From Nemertoderma westbladi (Eukaryota; Xenacoelomorpha; Nemertodermatida; Nemertodermatidae), in the NCBI GenBank assembly GCA_032718475.1, contig JAUCBJ010002199.1, positions 1 through 21,681 of the forward strand: a stretch of DNA of 21,681 nucleotides. Direction: 5' to 3'. A program made the translations under genes and the position numbers. The notes beneath the pieces were generated by a model. The model saw nothing but the letters and a program-made list of their open reading frames with translations. It was not told where the DNA came from and ran no database searches. Positions 9,441 through 18,577 of this stretch are shown in pieces (position 1 is the first letter of the stretch; each line of letters starts with the position of its first letter).

Positions 9441-10987
9441 CAGTGCGGATTAACCTTAAGGCATATAAGGCACGTGCCTTAGGGCCAGCCGAAAATACGG
9501 GACATTTATTCTCAGCGAGTCATTCCTGTGAAAAATATATTTTTATCTGAAAAAGCCACATTTTTTCTCACTAAAATTTGTTGAAAAAAGAGCAAGAAAG
9601 TGCAACTTTCGACTACTTTCTAGTTTCTATCACTAAATTTGTGATAGAAAAGTACAAAATTCGTGCTCAGTCGACCGACAGGTGCTGTGTTATTATTTAC
9701 TGGGTTCGAGACCAGGCGGTAGTGGCACAATATTTAGATATTTAAATTTCATCATTATTATTAATGTAATTTGTAGATTTATAAAAAGTTATGAAATAAT
9801 TTTACGGGAAACTCGTTTTATAAATATAGACCCTAATAGATAAAATAAAGGATAAATTAGTAGTCGATAAAAAAATGTGTCAGAAATAACTTCTTGTCAC
9901 TAATTTAATTTAACCTAAATTCAGATGTTCTGCTCTCGTGTATTGAATTTTGCACTCAATGGCATTTTAACTGCCAATTCCTGCAAAACCTAAAACTCTT
10001 GGACAGCATAATTGAATTTCAGTATATTAAAATTAGTGACAAAAAGTGCTCCTTTCCGGGACTTTTTTCTTATTACATTACTTTATCAGATAGTCCAAAT
10101 CTAGATCAGAAATATTATATCTTTGCACAAGCCCACACTTTTACTGTGTAAGGATGTTACATTTATCAGCAAGTCCTGTAAAGATAAGTAAAAGTACCCT
10201 GCGAAACCTACGGTACAGCAAATAAATAACACATTCCCTCGGTCCGATCAAAATTAAGGCCTAACAGCTCTTTTCAACAACATAATATGCTGATATTCAT
10301 GGACATTCACCGGACGCAATAAAAATTCATCCCTCTCCAGGGGAAATTCGACGCAAATAACAGCTGTTTACTCTTAAAAATAAAACTGTAACCTGTTCTA
10401 TTGTGTTTAGTTTATTGTTTTGGTTAAAATAATGTGCCACTGTAACCTGCTCATTTCCCTAAATTGAGAATTTAACATTGAGGCGGGATATTAATTCGCC
10501 AAGGCGGGTTTTGCGTCGAGTAACTATTACAAAATATTTGATTCCAAAAATATAGCCCGGACATATTGAAACCCCCATAAATGTTTAAAAAACAGTAATT
10601 TTGTGGTAAAATTTTCATAGAAGATAACCTACATATCTAGGTCCATTTTACCAAAGTCTTGGACCAAGAACTTCAACCCAGGTGGTAGGCCTATTACAGA
10701 TCCATCAACATGAGGTAATTTACATAAATGCCTTAAAATTTATACAATTTTTGAAAAAACCGACCTGAAAACTAATTTTACAGAGTATTTACTTCACAGT
10801 GTTCTAATTATGTTAGCTTATCCAACGAAAATACTTTATATTTCTTTCCCAACATGTTCACTATTTCTATTGTTTTAGCAGCTTTTTCTTTTAAAAGGGT
10901 TTAGTGGAAAAAATATCAATTTTCGGGCTATTTGCTAAAAATTGCTAAAATGTGCCTTAGGGCCGCCAGAGGCTTAATCCGGCACTG
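9441..10987. mobile_element. Non-autonomous DNA transposon with CAGTG ends, hAT-like
   Basis: The left end reads cagtgcggattaa. The right end, reverse-complemented, reads cagtgccggattaagcc. Sub-terminal blocks gtgccttagggcc occur near both ends, and the left one is embedded in the palindrome aaggcacgtgcctt. The 1.5-kb interior has no transposase frame, so the element would depend on a partner. Internal hairpins include tttctatcac/gtgatagaaa at 9624-9650. CAGTG termini fit the CARNG consensus of hAT elements. However, the flanks show only a possible 3-bp aat duplication instead of 8 bp, so the superfamily is tentative. Confidence 0.72.
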
Positions 10988-13232
10988 AATAACAATGGTC
11001 ATATATACAAACATACGGTTTCAATTCATGGAGTCATACATACAAACATAAGGATTTAATACAAAGTGTCATACATACAAACATACGGATTTATTTCAAA
11101 GTGTCATACATACAAACATACGGATTTAATACGATTGATACATACAAACAAACATACGGATTTAATACAAAGTGTCATACATACAAACATACGGATTTAA
11201 TACGAGTCATATATACAAACATACGGATTTAATACGAGTCATACATACAAATATACGGATTTAATACAAAGTTTCATACATACAAACATACGGATTTAAT
11301 ACGTAGAGTCATACATACAAACATACGGATTTAATACGAGTCATACATACAAACATACGGATTTAATACGAGTTATACATACAAACATACGGATTTAATA
11401 CGAGTCATACATACAAACATACGGATTTAATACGAGTCATATATACAAACATACGGATTTAATACGAGTCATACATACAAATATACGGATTTAATACAAA
11501 GTTTCATACATACAAACATACGGATTTAATACGTAGAGTCATACATACAAACATACGGATTTAATACGAGTCATACATACAAACATACGGACTTAATACG
11601 AGTCATATATACAAACATACGGATTTAATACGAGTCATACATACAAATATACGGATTTAATACAAAGTTTCATACATACAAACATACGGATTTAATACGT
11701 AGAGTCATACATACAAACATACGGATTTAATACGAGTCATACATACAAACATACGGATTTAATACGAGTTATACATACAAACATACGGATTTAATACGAG
11801 TCATACATACAAACATACGGATTTAATACGAGTCATATATACAAACATACGGATTTAATACGAGTCATACATACAAATATACGGATTTAATACAAAGTTT
11901 CATACATACAAACATACGGATTTAATACGTAGAGTCATACATACAAACATACGGATTTAATACGAGTCATACATACAAACATACGGATTTAATACGAGTC
12001 ATACATACAAACATACGGATTTAATACGATTGATACATACAAACATACGGATTTAATAATTGATACATTCAAACATAAGGATTTAATACAAAGTGTCATA
12101 CATACAAACATACGGATTTAATACAAAGAGTCATACATACAAACATACGGATTTAATACGAGTCAAGCAAACAAACATACGGATTTAATAATTGATACAT
12201 TCAAACATAAGGATTTAATACAAAGTGCCGTACATACTAACATACGGATTTAATACAAAGAGTCATACATACAAACAACATACGGATTTAATACAAAGAG
12301 TCATACATATAAACATAAGGATTTAATACGAGTCATGCATACAAACATAAGGATTTAATACGAGTCATACATACAAACATACGGATTTAATACGAGTCAT
12401 ACATACAAACATACGGATTTAATACGAGTCATACATACAAACATACGGATTTAATAATTGATACATTCAAACATAAGGATTTAATACAAAGTGTCATACA
12501 TACTAACATACGGATTTAATACGAGGCATACATACAAATATACGGATTTAATACAAAGTGTCATACATACAAACATACGGATTTAATACAAAGAGTCATA
12601 CATACAAACATACGGATTTAATACGAGTCATGCATACAAACATACGGATTTAATACGAGTCATACATACAAACATACGGATTTAATAAGAGTCATGCATA
12701 CAAACATACGGATTTAATACGAGTCATGCATACAAACGTACGGATTTAATACGAAGAGTCATACATACAAACATATGGATTTAATACGAAGAGTCATTCA
12801 TACAAACATACGGATTTAATACGAAGAGTCATACATACAAACATATGGATTTAAAACAGAAAGAGTCATACATACAAACATACGGATTTAATACACAAAG
12901 AGTCATACATACAAACATACGTATTTAATACGAGACATACATACAAACATACGGATTTAATACGAGTCATACATACAAACATACGGATTTAATGCAAGTC
13001 ATACATACAAACATACGGTTTTAATACGAGTCATGCATACAAATATACGGATTTAATACAAAGTGTCATAAATACAAACATACGGATTTAATTTTAATAC
13101 AAAGAGTCATACATACACACATACGGATTTAATACGAAGAGTCATACATACAAACATACGGATGTAATACAAATTGTAAATCATACATGCAAACATACTG
13201 ATCTAATAACATAGTCAGTCATACAGAGAAAA
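10988..13232. repeat. 32-35 bp minisatellite array, ~67 units
   Basis: About 2.2 kb of head-to-tail units share the core catacatacaaacatacgg and then atttaata, followed by a variable linker (cgagt, caaagtgt, cgtagagt or cgaagagt). These linkers give unit lengths of roughly 32 to 38 bp. Units with the linker caaagttt recur at 11271, 11501, 11667 and 11897, spacing 230, 166 and 230 bases, which reveals a higher-order repeat. Divergence increases toward the right edge, where the array meets LINE copy B. Confidence 0.96.
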
Positions 13233-14600
13233 AGTGTCCTTTAAGATGCGTCTTAAGAAAGTCATGGGCTGTTTACCATGCTTATTCACTCCATGAGGGC
13301 GGCAAAGCACAGGATTATGCACTGGCTGGTCCTCACGGCGAAAGCAATGTCCAGTAAAGCGGAGGCGGTTCCGTTCAACTGTCAAGCTGGGAGAGACTAA
13401 TAAAATACATCCAATGTTGTATAGACTCCCATATAAGAGTACTGGTACTACTGCTGCCATAAATAATCGAACCTTGAGGTTCCGTTTTATTGTATGGGAC
13501 TTCATTGTTGCCCATGCCTTATCCTTACGTATCCGAAGTTGTTCACTGGACTTCCGCATCCATGATCCCAAGTAGCAGAAGTCATCCACGTGCTCAAGCA
13601 TGCCATCCCCGGAGATCTTCCCATTACGATCAGACATTACTTGAGGGGCTGTCTAGGTTGACTGTCATAATTTTGGTCTTTTTGGAATTTACAAAAAGAC
13701 CAACACTAGAAGCAACCTGCTCCAATGAGCAGAGGAGCCTTTGGGCTCCTTCTTGTGATGCTGACAGTACCCCTAAGTGATTAAAAAGTATAGATCAGTA
13801 AGGTACTTTGCTGGGTTTCCTGTACTTCTTGTGCAGCAAAGAGTTTTACTATGACCCCATCTTTGTGAGATGGTCTAAGGACATGCGTAGAACATAATCG
13901 ACCACAATTATGAATAAGAATGGTGGAAGTGTGTCATGTCACCCTGAAAGACCACATGAGACTTCAAATGGATCTGTGCCACCATCAGCAGTAGATACAA
14001 ATGTGGTGGAACCATCGTACAGTCATTTGATAACTGCAATATTTTCCTCAGGGGTCCCATATGCTGCAAGTATGCTGAACATACGTGGTCGAGTGACTGA
14101 GTCGAATGCTTTAAAGAAGCCAACAAAGATAATAATAGCCAGTTGTCTGTCTTTCTTTACTGACAACTCTTCGAATATCCTAGATAGAAGGAGGATCTCG
14201 AATAGGCTCCATGGTTCCACGACCTTTACGGAACCCATTTTGGTTCCCACGAAACAGTCTCTGATACCTGATACAATTTAATATAATTATGTTGTATGGC
14301 TTTGCAGACGAAATTCTACGAAAAGATCCTGTCATTGTTTGGGTCGTTGGGATCCTCTTAAAGTCGGCTTCCTACCATTGGGGCGTGCACCTTCAGCGTT
14401 AACCTTGGCAGTTGGTTGGCTTTTCCTCACGGAGGGCTGGTTTATTGATTGCCATCCCTGCGCTGATTTCCTGCTATCATCGGCATTGTTAATGGCATCA
14501 ACCTGCTGATTGATAAGCTCCTTTAGATTATCACAGTACTACATGTTAAGAGACATAGCTACAACCTAAACTGCATCCTTGGCTGTCCTAGTGTGCCAAT
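13233..14600 (-). mobile_element. LINE copy B, truncated at both ends, defective RT
   Basis: This is the same LINE family as copies A and C, on the minus strand. Its 5' part (about 14380-14600) carries the linker before the RT domain (YCDNLKELINQQ and a WQSIN block), further upstream than copy A reaches. RT motif A reads VGFFKAFDSV, with the usual catalytic Asp position as Gly. The FADD motif is destroyed near 13790. It lacks about 0.3 kb between the linker and the RGNQNGFRKGR block, and 37 codons between VPVLLYGS and LYNIG. Its last ~117 bases, present in copy A, are missing where the 32-bp array begins. Multiple frameshifts and stops make it non-functional. Confidence 0.9.
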
Positions 14601-14768
14601 GTGTCATATGTATTGAACTATTTTGTATATATATATAATAGTATATAATTTAACTTTTTATTGTACCATTATATTGTTAACTCTCCTACTTATGTGATAT
14701 GTGACGCCTCGTCTAATTCTCAATTGGGTTTTAAGAATGGTTTTTCGTGCAATCTTTGGTTTCAATAG
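14601..14768 (+). other. 5' flank of growth-factor gene, with TA tract and acceptor-like end
   Basis: A tatatatata tract lies at 14626-14640. A pyrimidine-rich stretch ends in tag at 14766-14768, just nine bases before the ATG. Either a proximal promoter with continuous 5' UTR, or a splice acceptor joining an upstream leader exon, would fit. The sequence does not decide between them. Confidence 0.35.
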
Positions 14769-14777
14769 TTCCTGCAC

Positions 14778-14864
14778 ATGTCTTCATTTGTAATTTCCAC
14801 TAATTTCGTCAGCTATATTGTGATGTTTTGTACGTTTATTACTCTCTCGACACAAGAAACTCAG
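14778..14864 (+). CDS. Growth-factor gene exon 1: signal peptide
   Basis: The exon has 29 codons, starting MSSFVISTNF and followed by a hydrophobic core (SYIVMFCTFITL) and a small/polar STQ that suits signal-peptidase cleavage. An in-frame TAG at 14766-14768 makes this the first usable ATG in the exon. The exon ends CAG|GTTAGT in phase 0. The N-region lacks the usual basic residue, and the start context is weak (C at -3). Confidence 0.78.
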
Positions 14865-17800
14865 GTTAGTGATGTGAACAACGTCTGTGTACATTACTTA
14901 TGTAAAAAGGGTGATTATAAGTTTAGCAATTTGTCCTGCCCAAGACATAATAAATTGAAATCACCCCAACCCCAAATATGATAGTGTTATCACAAAAGTA
15001 GTGAATTATCTCTAAAAAAATAATAGCATCTCAAAGTAATAATGCTATTTAAAACCAAATACAATAAAGTTGTTAACTTTAATAAATTTATAAGAAATGC
15101 TTTTTTTTATATCGGAAAGTGTTCATGAAATGTCAAACTCACGTCTCTATATGAACTTTGCTTACTACGTTTTACTAAGAACACTTTTCCTTACATGATG
15201 CATAAACTTTTCAACACGCTCAATCATAAAGAACCATTATAAGTGCGAATTCAAAAGTAGCGAATATGTTTTAAACTACATGTATTGCGTTTTTATTCAG
15301 GGTCAAACTGATAACCGAAGGAGCATGGTTCAACATTCAACCAACTTCTGTAAGTACCGTACTAAACTATCAGGCTGTAAGAATTGTAATCAACTAACAA
15401 CAGTAAAATAATGTACTGACAGCTGGAAGTAATGTACTAAAATAGCAGCTGTAATTAATGTACTAAAATAACAGCTGTAATTAATGTACTTAACTAACGG
15501 AACAGCTTGCTGTATGTAATGTATTTAACTAACAGTTAAGTGAATAATGTATTTAAACTAACAACTGTAACTAAAGTACTTAACTAATGTACTCAAATAA
15601 CAACTGTAAATAATGTACTTAATTAACAGAACAGCTGTAAGTAATGTACTTTTGTTCCTAAGTTGTAACATTACTTAACGCCGTAAGTATTAACAGCGAG
15701 TTGTTATTTAGCACTTTACAACTTTAGAGGACATTACAGCATTGTATTGGCCTGTACATTTAGTATTGTATTTGGTGTTATTATTTACGTGATAACCATT
15801 GACGGCGTTAAGTAATGTCCACTAAGGGGACATTACTTAACACCGTCATGGGTTGCCACGTAAACAATAGGTGGAAATTTACCTGACAGCCACATAGGGC
15901 TACTGCATTACCTACCGGTAGGCGGGGTATAGCTATTAATAACCAGTTGGGCCTAGCTATATTATTATTAAAAAAAAAAATTTATTATTATTATTTATAT
16001 ATATTTATATATTATTTATACAGCAACTAATATAATTTGTGCAGTTTCTATAATTGGTGTATAGTACAATCATTTCGTAATGTTAAAATTTTGGAATAAA
16101 ACTACATACATACTTGTTGCAAAGTACTTTACACACAAGTATGTAAATAGTTATTAACTATAACAAACAGTTATGTGAATAATGTATTTAAACGAACAAC
16201 TGTAACTCTAAAGTACTTAACTACCGGTTTAAAAGTAAGTATATTTTTTACTACTGTTGTAATATCAGCAGTAAAATCGTAATATACGATCTTAGATCCT
16301 GCTACGTCTAACTTTGGCAATCTTGGATTCAACCGAACTTAGATTTATTATTATTTTTTGTTGTTTTATTGACAGATTTAACATCTGAGTGTAGACCCCG
16401 TCCAACTATGACTAATGTAAAAGAGTTATTTACGGATCATCTAATTAAACCGGTTACGCCCCGACATATAGACGTCTGGCGCTGCGACTTTCACGACTGC
16501 TGCGGAATTGATTCCGTCTGCGGTCCCGTTCCTGGCACTCGGTATAACGTATCTCTCTCGGTGCTTGCGCTTAGAACGACAATGACTATGGTGAGCTATT
16601 ACCTGTATTTCTTTATGATTCTGAACTTTTTTACCCTTTATTGCAAGCGAATTTCGGACTTATCCGCACCAAATTGTGTTCCACCGTGTTTACAATACTA
16701 CTACTATGATCGGCATGCTGCAAGAATGCATCCATGCAAGAATGCTGTGCCGGCCTATCGACAAAATCGCGCCACAACTTCCTATCACCATGACATTTGC
16801 TGGATCATCCGCATCATCAAGGTCAGTGTCCTTTAAGATGCGTCTCAAGAAAGTGATGGGCTGTTCACCATGCTTAGTCACTCCATGAGGCTGCCAAAGC
16901 ACAAGATTATTCACTGGCTGGTCCTCACCGAAAGCAATGTCCTGCAAAGCGGAGGCGGCTTTGTTCTAGTGTCAAGCTTGTGGGAACCAATGACGACACC
17001 TCCAATGCTATGTAGGTGTCTGGTTGGAGATGTGTGCATTGTACTCGACACAGTGAACCCGGCGTAGCATTCTTGTGAATGTGCCATCCAGAGATTTGGT
17101 GTCCTCCGCAGTTAGAGCCCAGCATGGACTCCCATAGAGGAGTACTGGAACTACTGCTGCTCTAAATAATCGGACCTTAAGTTTCCGACTAATTCTATGT
17201 GACTTCAAAATCAGGGAAAGCCTATTCAAGGCTGCCCATGTATTTCCCTTACGTATTCGAAGGTCCTCACCTGAATTCCGGATCCATGATCCCAGGAAAC
17301 AGAAGTCGTCGACATGTTCAAGCATACCATCCTTTGAGCTTATGCTCATCCGGTCAGAGACTTACTGAGGACTTTCAAAGTTAACTGTCAAAATTTTGGT
17401 CTTTTTGGAGTTAATAAAAAGACCAACACTAGAAGCAGCCTGTTCTAATGAGCTGAGGAGCAGTTGGGCTCCCTCTAGTGATTCTGAGAGTACTCCTAAG
17501 TCATCAGCAAAGTCTAGACCAGTTAGGTACTTGGCAGGATTTCCTCGACTTTTGGAGCCAGTAGGTGGAGTTATCATCACCCAATCATCATTATATGATG
17601 ATCTAAGGACATGCGTAGAACATAGTCAACCACAATTTATGAACAAGAATGGCGCAAGTGTGTCTCCTTGGAGGACTCCCCATAACACTTCAAATGGTTC
17701 TGTGTCACCGTCGGAAACTATGTTTACACAGTACATATACTTGCAGACTCAATTTGGTGAACATCGTTAGTTCTAAATTGACTTAAGGTTATAATAAACA

Positions 17801-17896
17801 TATATTTTATTTACAGAAAGATAGGCACAGGAGAGTCAATACTTCGAGGTTTACTATTAACGTTACCATGGATAGATGCTGCCAATGTACGCCAAA
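14778..17896 (+). CDS. PDGF/VEGF-family secreted growth factor, four exons, 3' end outside window
   Basis: Joining 14778-14864, 15301-15349, 16376-16590 and 17817-17896 gives 143 codons in one frame. Residues 1 to about 25 are a signal peptide and 30-46 a short linker. A cystine-knot domain runs from about 51 to 143. Seen: C51 in ECRPRPT, then PRHIDVWRC (C82), DCC (C87, C88), SVCGP (C94), and a terminal RCCQCTP (C138, C139, C141). Sequons are N103-V-S and N132-V-T. C51 to C82 is 31 residues, as in VEGF-A C26 to C57. The family forms disulphide-linked dimers that bind receptor tyrosine kinases outside the cell. Odd points: the second cysteine is H76, two extra residues lie between C82 and C87, and C138 is additional. 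LINE copy C sits in intron 3. Family assignment is confident; PDGF versus VEGF subtype is less so. Confidence 0.85.
15301..15349 (+). CDS. Growth-factor gene exon 2: 49-bp linker
   Basis: The acceptor gtttttattcag ends at 15300 and the donor TCT|GTAAGTA starts at 15350. The exon enters in phase 0 and leaves in phase 1, encoding GQTDNRRSMVQHSTNF plus one base. That base completes TAT (Tyr) with the next exon. VEGF-A exon 2 is 52 bp with the same phases. No independent domain is visible; this is the segment between the signal peptide and the cystine knot. Confidence 0.75.
15380..15658. repeat. Degenerate ~30-bp repeats in growth-factor intron 2
   Basis: About eight irregular units combine acagctgtaa-like and taatgtacttaactaa-like blocks. 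Similar units reappear at 16165-16225, so the array appears split by the sequence between (hairpin and dispersed repeat). The two halves together lie inside intron 2. Confidence 0.75.
15779..15869. repeat. Long imperfect hairpin, 42-bp arms, 7-base loop
   Basis: Arms 15779-15820 and 15828-15869 are complementary at 36 of 42 positions around the loop actaagg. The innermost 14 pairs (gttaagtaatgtcc side) are perfect. A further partial copy of the arm, acattacttaacgccgt, lies near 15669. The unit could be a larger inverted-repeat element (about 15668-15869) with nested or duplicated termini. No coding frame is present. Confidence 0.82.
15870..16064. other. Intron 2 sequence, AT-rich
   Basis: This contains TACCGGTA at 15913-15920, an A-rich run near 15968-15980 and a TAT-rich tract near 15980-16020. 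Nothing else is recognised. Confidence 0.4.
16065..16165. repeat. Dispersed repeat, copy 2 (uninterrupted)
   Basis: This matches the repeat at 1.38-1.60 kb: cgtaatgtt, attttgg-taaaact, ttgcaaagtactttac and acaagtatgtaaat-gttattaac appear in the same order. Here ctttac is followed directly by the acaagtatg block, giving the likely empty-site form of the copy that carries the 95-bp insertion. Confidence 0.6.
16376..16590 (+). CDS. Growth-factor gene exon 3: most of the cystine-knot domain
   Basis: The acceptor is a T-rich tract ending gacag at 16375; the donor is ATG|GTGAGC at 16590/16591. The 215 bp enter in phase 1 and leave in phase 0. It encodes C51 (ECRPRPT), the PRHIDVWRC stretch and DCC. 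It continues through SVCGPVPGTRYNVSLSV to TTMTM at the exon end. The PRHIDVWRC..CC segment resembles the PDGF-family signature (P-[PSR]-C-V-x3-R-C-x-G-C-C), with His in place of the first Cys and two extra residues before CC. The frame happens to stay open past the donor into LINE copy C; that extension is not coding. Confidence 0.85.
16687..16694. repeat. Target-site duplication, 3' side of LINE copy C
   Basis: TGTTTACA here is repeated at 17721-17728. It sits directly against the TAG-rich 3' tail of the LINE. Confidence 0.65.
16695..17720 (-). mobile_element. LINE copy C, 5'-truncated, within growth-factor intron 3
   Basis: A 1-kb minus-strand fragment of the same LINE family carries the QGDTLAPFLF block (about 17655-17670), an intact FADD (about 17507-17518), and the VPVLLYGSPCWALT and RMLRRV blocks. 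The C-terminus (DFVDRPAQHS) is reached by a frameshift near 16800. One nonsense codon (SPQ-stop, at about 17359) splits the frame where copy A has CAA, and other small shifts lie near 16935, 17000-17015 and 17625. The 3' tail reads atagtagtagtat. Homology to copy A ends near 17713, leaving about 7 unmatched bases before the duplication. It is the best preserved of the three but still non-coding. Confidence 0.93.
17721..17728. repeat. Target-site duplication, 5' side of LINE copy C
   Basis: TGTTTACA matches 16687-16694 exactly, fixing the insertion site within intron 3. Confidence 0.65.
17817..17896 (+). CDS. Growth-factor gene exon 4: end of the cystine knot
   Basis: The acceptor atattttatttacag ends at 17816 and the donor AAA|GTAAGT starts at 17897. 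The 80 bp enter in phase 0 and leave in phase 2, encoding 26 codons: KDRHRRVNTSRFTINVTMD then RCCQCTP. The F-x4-V-T-x-(D/E) run before CxC is typical of the family. VEGF-A exon 4 is 77 bp with identical phases. Unspliced reading gives one more Lys and then TAA within the donor. Exon 5 is not identified in the window. Confidence 0.82.
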
Positions 17897-18577
17897 GTAA
17901 GTCTAAATTAGCGCGAGCTACAGTAGGCTATACTACAGTACCGGTACTATAATTTAACTCACGATAAAACACTATTTTCCCGACCACTTACGGGGTGAGC
18001 CAGAATTTATATTTTATTTTTATATCTTTCATCTTTGGCTACAAGCGTTAAAAATGGAGTTGATAAAAGAAGCAATAACAATAACAAATAACAATAAAAT
18101 ACAGCTAAGTTATGTTGGTTGATTGCTACTGTTTCACATCACAGTTAGAAACGTAAACAATTTTACCAGCCCCCCCCCCCCCCCGCATTAAGTACTGGGC
18201 CCGAGGCGACTCACTCACGATAATTCGCGATAATATTTGAACAAAATTTTTCAAAAAAGTGCTTGAGGGAAATTCTGGAACATATAAAATATGTGGGAAA
18301 TTCAAGTTACATGAATTTCCTATAATCGTTTGGAAGTAGAAACTTTATCGCGCAACTTATTTATTATTAGTTTTTTGAAATGATGGCAATGTTAGATTTA
18401 CTGTGGTTAGGATGGCAATATTAACTATACGTCATTGTTCATAAAATAGCTATATTTTTATATATATTTTATATATATATTATATATTTTTATTATTTGT
18501 TCATAATAATACTGGAAATACATAGTAAAATGTATGGCGTAGGGACATATATACTGAGAAATAACGTCGCAATGCGA
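17897..18577. other. Start of presumed intron 4; C15 tract and AT-rich stretch
   Basis: This begins with the exon 4 donor. It contains TACCGGTA at 17939-17946, a run of 15 C at 18170-18184, one isolated copy of the 41-bp unit at about 18384-18436, and a TA-rich tract at 18450-18495. I find no convincing exon 5. A tacag acceptor near 17937 would give a very short tail ending in TAA, but its pyrimidine tract is poor. Confidence 0.5.

Noticed and set aside
10988-13232. CRISPR-like array
   Set aside because: The units have no unique spacers. Linkers are a handful of recurring variants, and the context is eukaryotic.
13190-14620. Target-site duplication for LINE copy B (gtcata near both ends)
   Set aside because: Six bases only, and the 3' end of the element is missing, so a duplication there cannot be recognised.
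16500-16590. Fibronectin type III strand, from the PGTRYNVSL-like stretch
   Set aside because: The surrounding cysteine pattern, the ECRPRPT start and the next exon's CxC fit a PDGF/VEGF knot much better.
16369-16836. 155-codon open frame as a single-exon gene
   Set aside because: Only 16376-16590 matches a growth-factor domain between good splice sites. The rest reads past a GTGAGC donor into the antisense strand of LINE copy C.
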